This document shows, piece after piece, positions 62,940-64,000 of a stretch of DNA of 64,000 bases (within the stretch, counting starts at the first letter, position 1; each line of letters starts with the position of its first letter). The stretch spans positions 29,793,955 to 29,857,954 of the forward strand of contig NC_090178.1 of assembly GCF_024679245.1 (NCBI RefSeq), in the 5' to 3' direction. The position numbers were made by a program, and so were the translations under genes. Source of the stretch: Pseudorasbora parva. Lineage: Eukaryota > Chordata > Actinopteri > Cypriniformes > Gobionidae. The notes under the pieces are model-generated. The model was not told where the DNA came from and searched no databases. It saw only the letters and a program-made list of their open reading frames with translations.

Positions 62940-63437
62940 GGTGCATGCCCACTGTGAGAGACATAATCTAATAAAAAAAAAATCCAGAAATCACAATTTA
63001 TGATTTTTTTTAAACTATTTATTTGTATGATACAGCTGCAAATAGGTATTTGAGCACCTGTATAAAGACACCTGTCCACCCCATACAATCAGTAAAAATC
63101 CAACTACTAACATGGCCAAGACCAAAGAGCTGTCCAAAGACACTAGAGACAAAATTGTACACCTCCACAAGGCTGGAAGGGGCTATGAGGAATTGCCAAG
63201 CAGCTTGGTGAAAAAAGGTCCACTGTTGGAGCAATCATTAGAAAATAGAAGACGCTTAACATGAATGTTAATCTCCCTTTGGACTGGGGCTCCATGCAAG
63301 ATCTCACCTCGTGGGGTCTCAATGATCCTAAGAAAGGTGAGAAATCAGCCCAGAACTACACAGGAGGAGCTGGTCAATGACCTGAAAAAAGCTGGGACCA
63401 CCGTTTACAAGGTTACTTTTGGTAATACACTAAGGGC
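62940..63437 (+). mobile_element. Tc1-like family B, right piece of a split copy
   Basis: Resumes at GGTGCATGCCCACTGTGAGA exactly where 57268 stopped. It includes the start of the transposase (MAKTKELSKDTRDKIVHLHK from 63112), then a frameshift near 63190, [20 protein letters not shown] and [20 protein letters not shown] up to 63425. It is cut off near 63437, where another repeat begins. Confidence 0.9.
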
Positions 63438-64000
63438 GTTTTCACACCTGAAAGTCCGCACCAAGGTCCGAACCAAAGTTCGTGTTTTGATACATTGTAT
63501 CCATTTGGTTTGTTTTGGTTTGCAGTTATGCAAGCGCACTAAATAACTTTACAGACACACTGGCGTCCTGTCGTCATCATCTATGTGGGCTGCATCTTAA
63601 CTTTGACAAGAATGAATGAACAGATGCATATTGTTGCCAATACTGTTAATATAATGGCATTACTATCTGCAGCACCAACTATACTCGAGGCAAATCCACC
63701 AAATGAACGTCCTCGTTGTGCATTATCGGCACCAACAGGAAAGGAGGAGAAGACTAGGCTACTTTTTTAGCCAAACAATGTATTTTGTTTTATAGTTACA
63801 TTTAAATATTATAATGTTATTTTTAAATTTCATCTAGGCTATATCGATTATGAAACGCGCACAGATGTGCAATATATGTCAAAGACATCGGGTCAGAAAT
63901 GATTTTGACCACTTCATTAAGTTTTGTTTTGTAGAAAGCTTTGTATAAATTGTATCTTAATTTTAATAAATGTTTTATAATTTGCCTGAATTTAATAAAT
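63438..64000. repeat. start of another dispersed element, then unassigned DNA
   Basis: GGGCGTTTTCACACCTGAAAG followed by GTCCGCACCAAGGTCCGAAC and a TTTGGTTTGTTTTGG stretch is a familiar fish DNA-element terminus; its other end lies beyond the window. From about 63600 on I see nothing I can name. Confidence 0.45.

Overview
The window looks like teleost fish nuclear DNA, most likely from a cyprinid (carp, goldfish or zebrafish relative). This rests on the coding exons, which match vertebrate beta-1-syntrophin, on long (CA)n/(GT)n tracts, and on many repeat families I recognise from cyprinid genomes (several Tc1/mariner families, hAT and CACTG-ended non-autonomous elements, TTAA-flanked palindromic elements, L2 and RTE LINEs). 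Species cannot be fixed from the sequence alone.

Only one host gene is clearly present: sntb1, on the minus strand. Exon 1 (coding 45554-46058, start codon at 46058), exon 2 (20251-20467) and exon 3 (9955-10162) join in frame (phases 1, 2, 0) to give the first 310 residues: the split first PH domain, the PDZ domain and the start of the region before the second PH domain. The rest of the gene must lie beyond position 1. Intron 1 (about 25.1 kb) and intron 2 (about 10.1 kb) hold most of the other features.

Layout. 1-1470: decayed Tc1/mariner copy. 1471-9954: intron 3 with dispersed repeats. 9955-10162: exon 3. 10163-20250: intron 2 with three internally deleted Tc1-like copies, an L2 LINE copy and microsatellites. 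20251-20467: exon 2. 20468-45553: intron 1, with an intact-ended hAT element (21816-22800), CACTG elements, an RTE endonuclease fragment, a deep nest of elements at 29361-36174 including two head-to-tail L2 pieces, and a 911-bp TTAA palindromic element (39775-40685). 45554-46058: exon 1. From 46059 onward is upstream, repeat-rich DNA, with a possible composite element at 51805-55336 (31-bp minisatellite, promoter-like TCTCGCGAGA, one exon-like block), a Tc1 copy with both ends intact (55468-57122), and a second Tc1 copy split by a 5.67-kb CACTG-ended element (57269-62937) that carries a two-exon coding segment of its own.

The best candidate for something unusual is the set of CACTG...CAGTG elements with 2-bp target duplications, four short and one 5.67 kb. 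The long one seems to have carried spliced coding sequence with a PB1-like look, and itself contains a 1380-bp element with perfect 27-bp inverted ends. No tRNA, rRNA, CRISPR array, operon or bacterial feature was seen.
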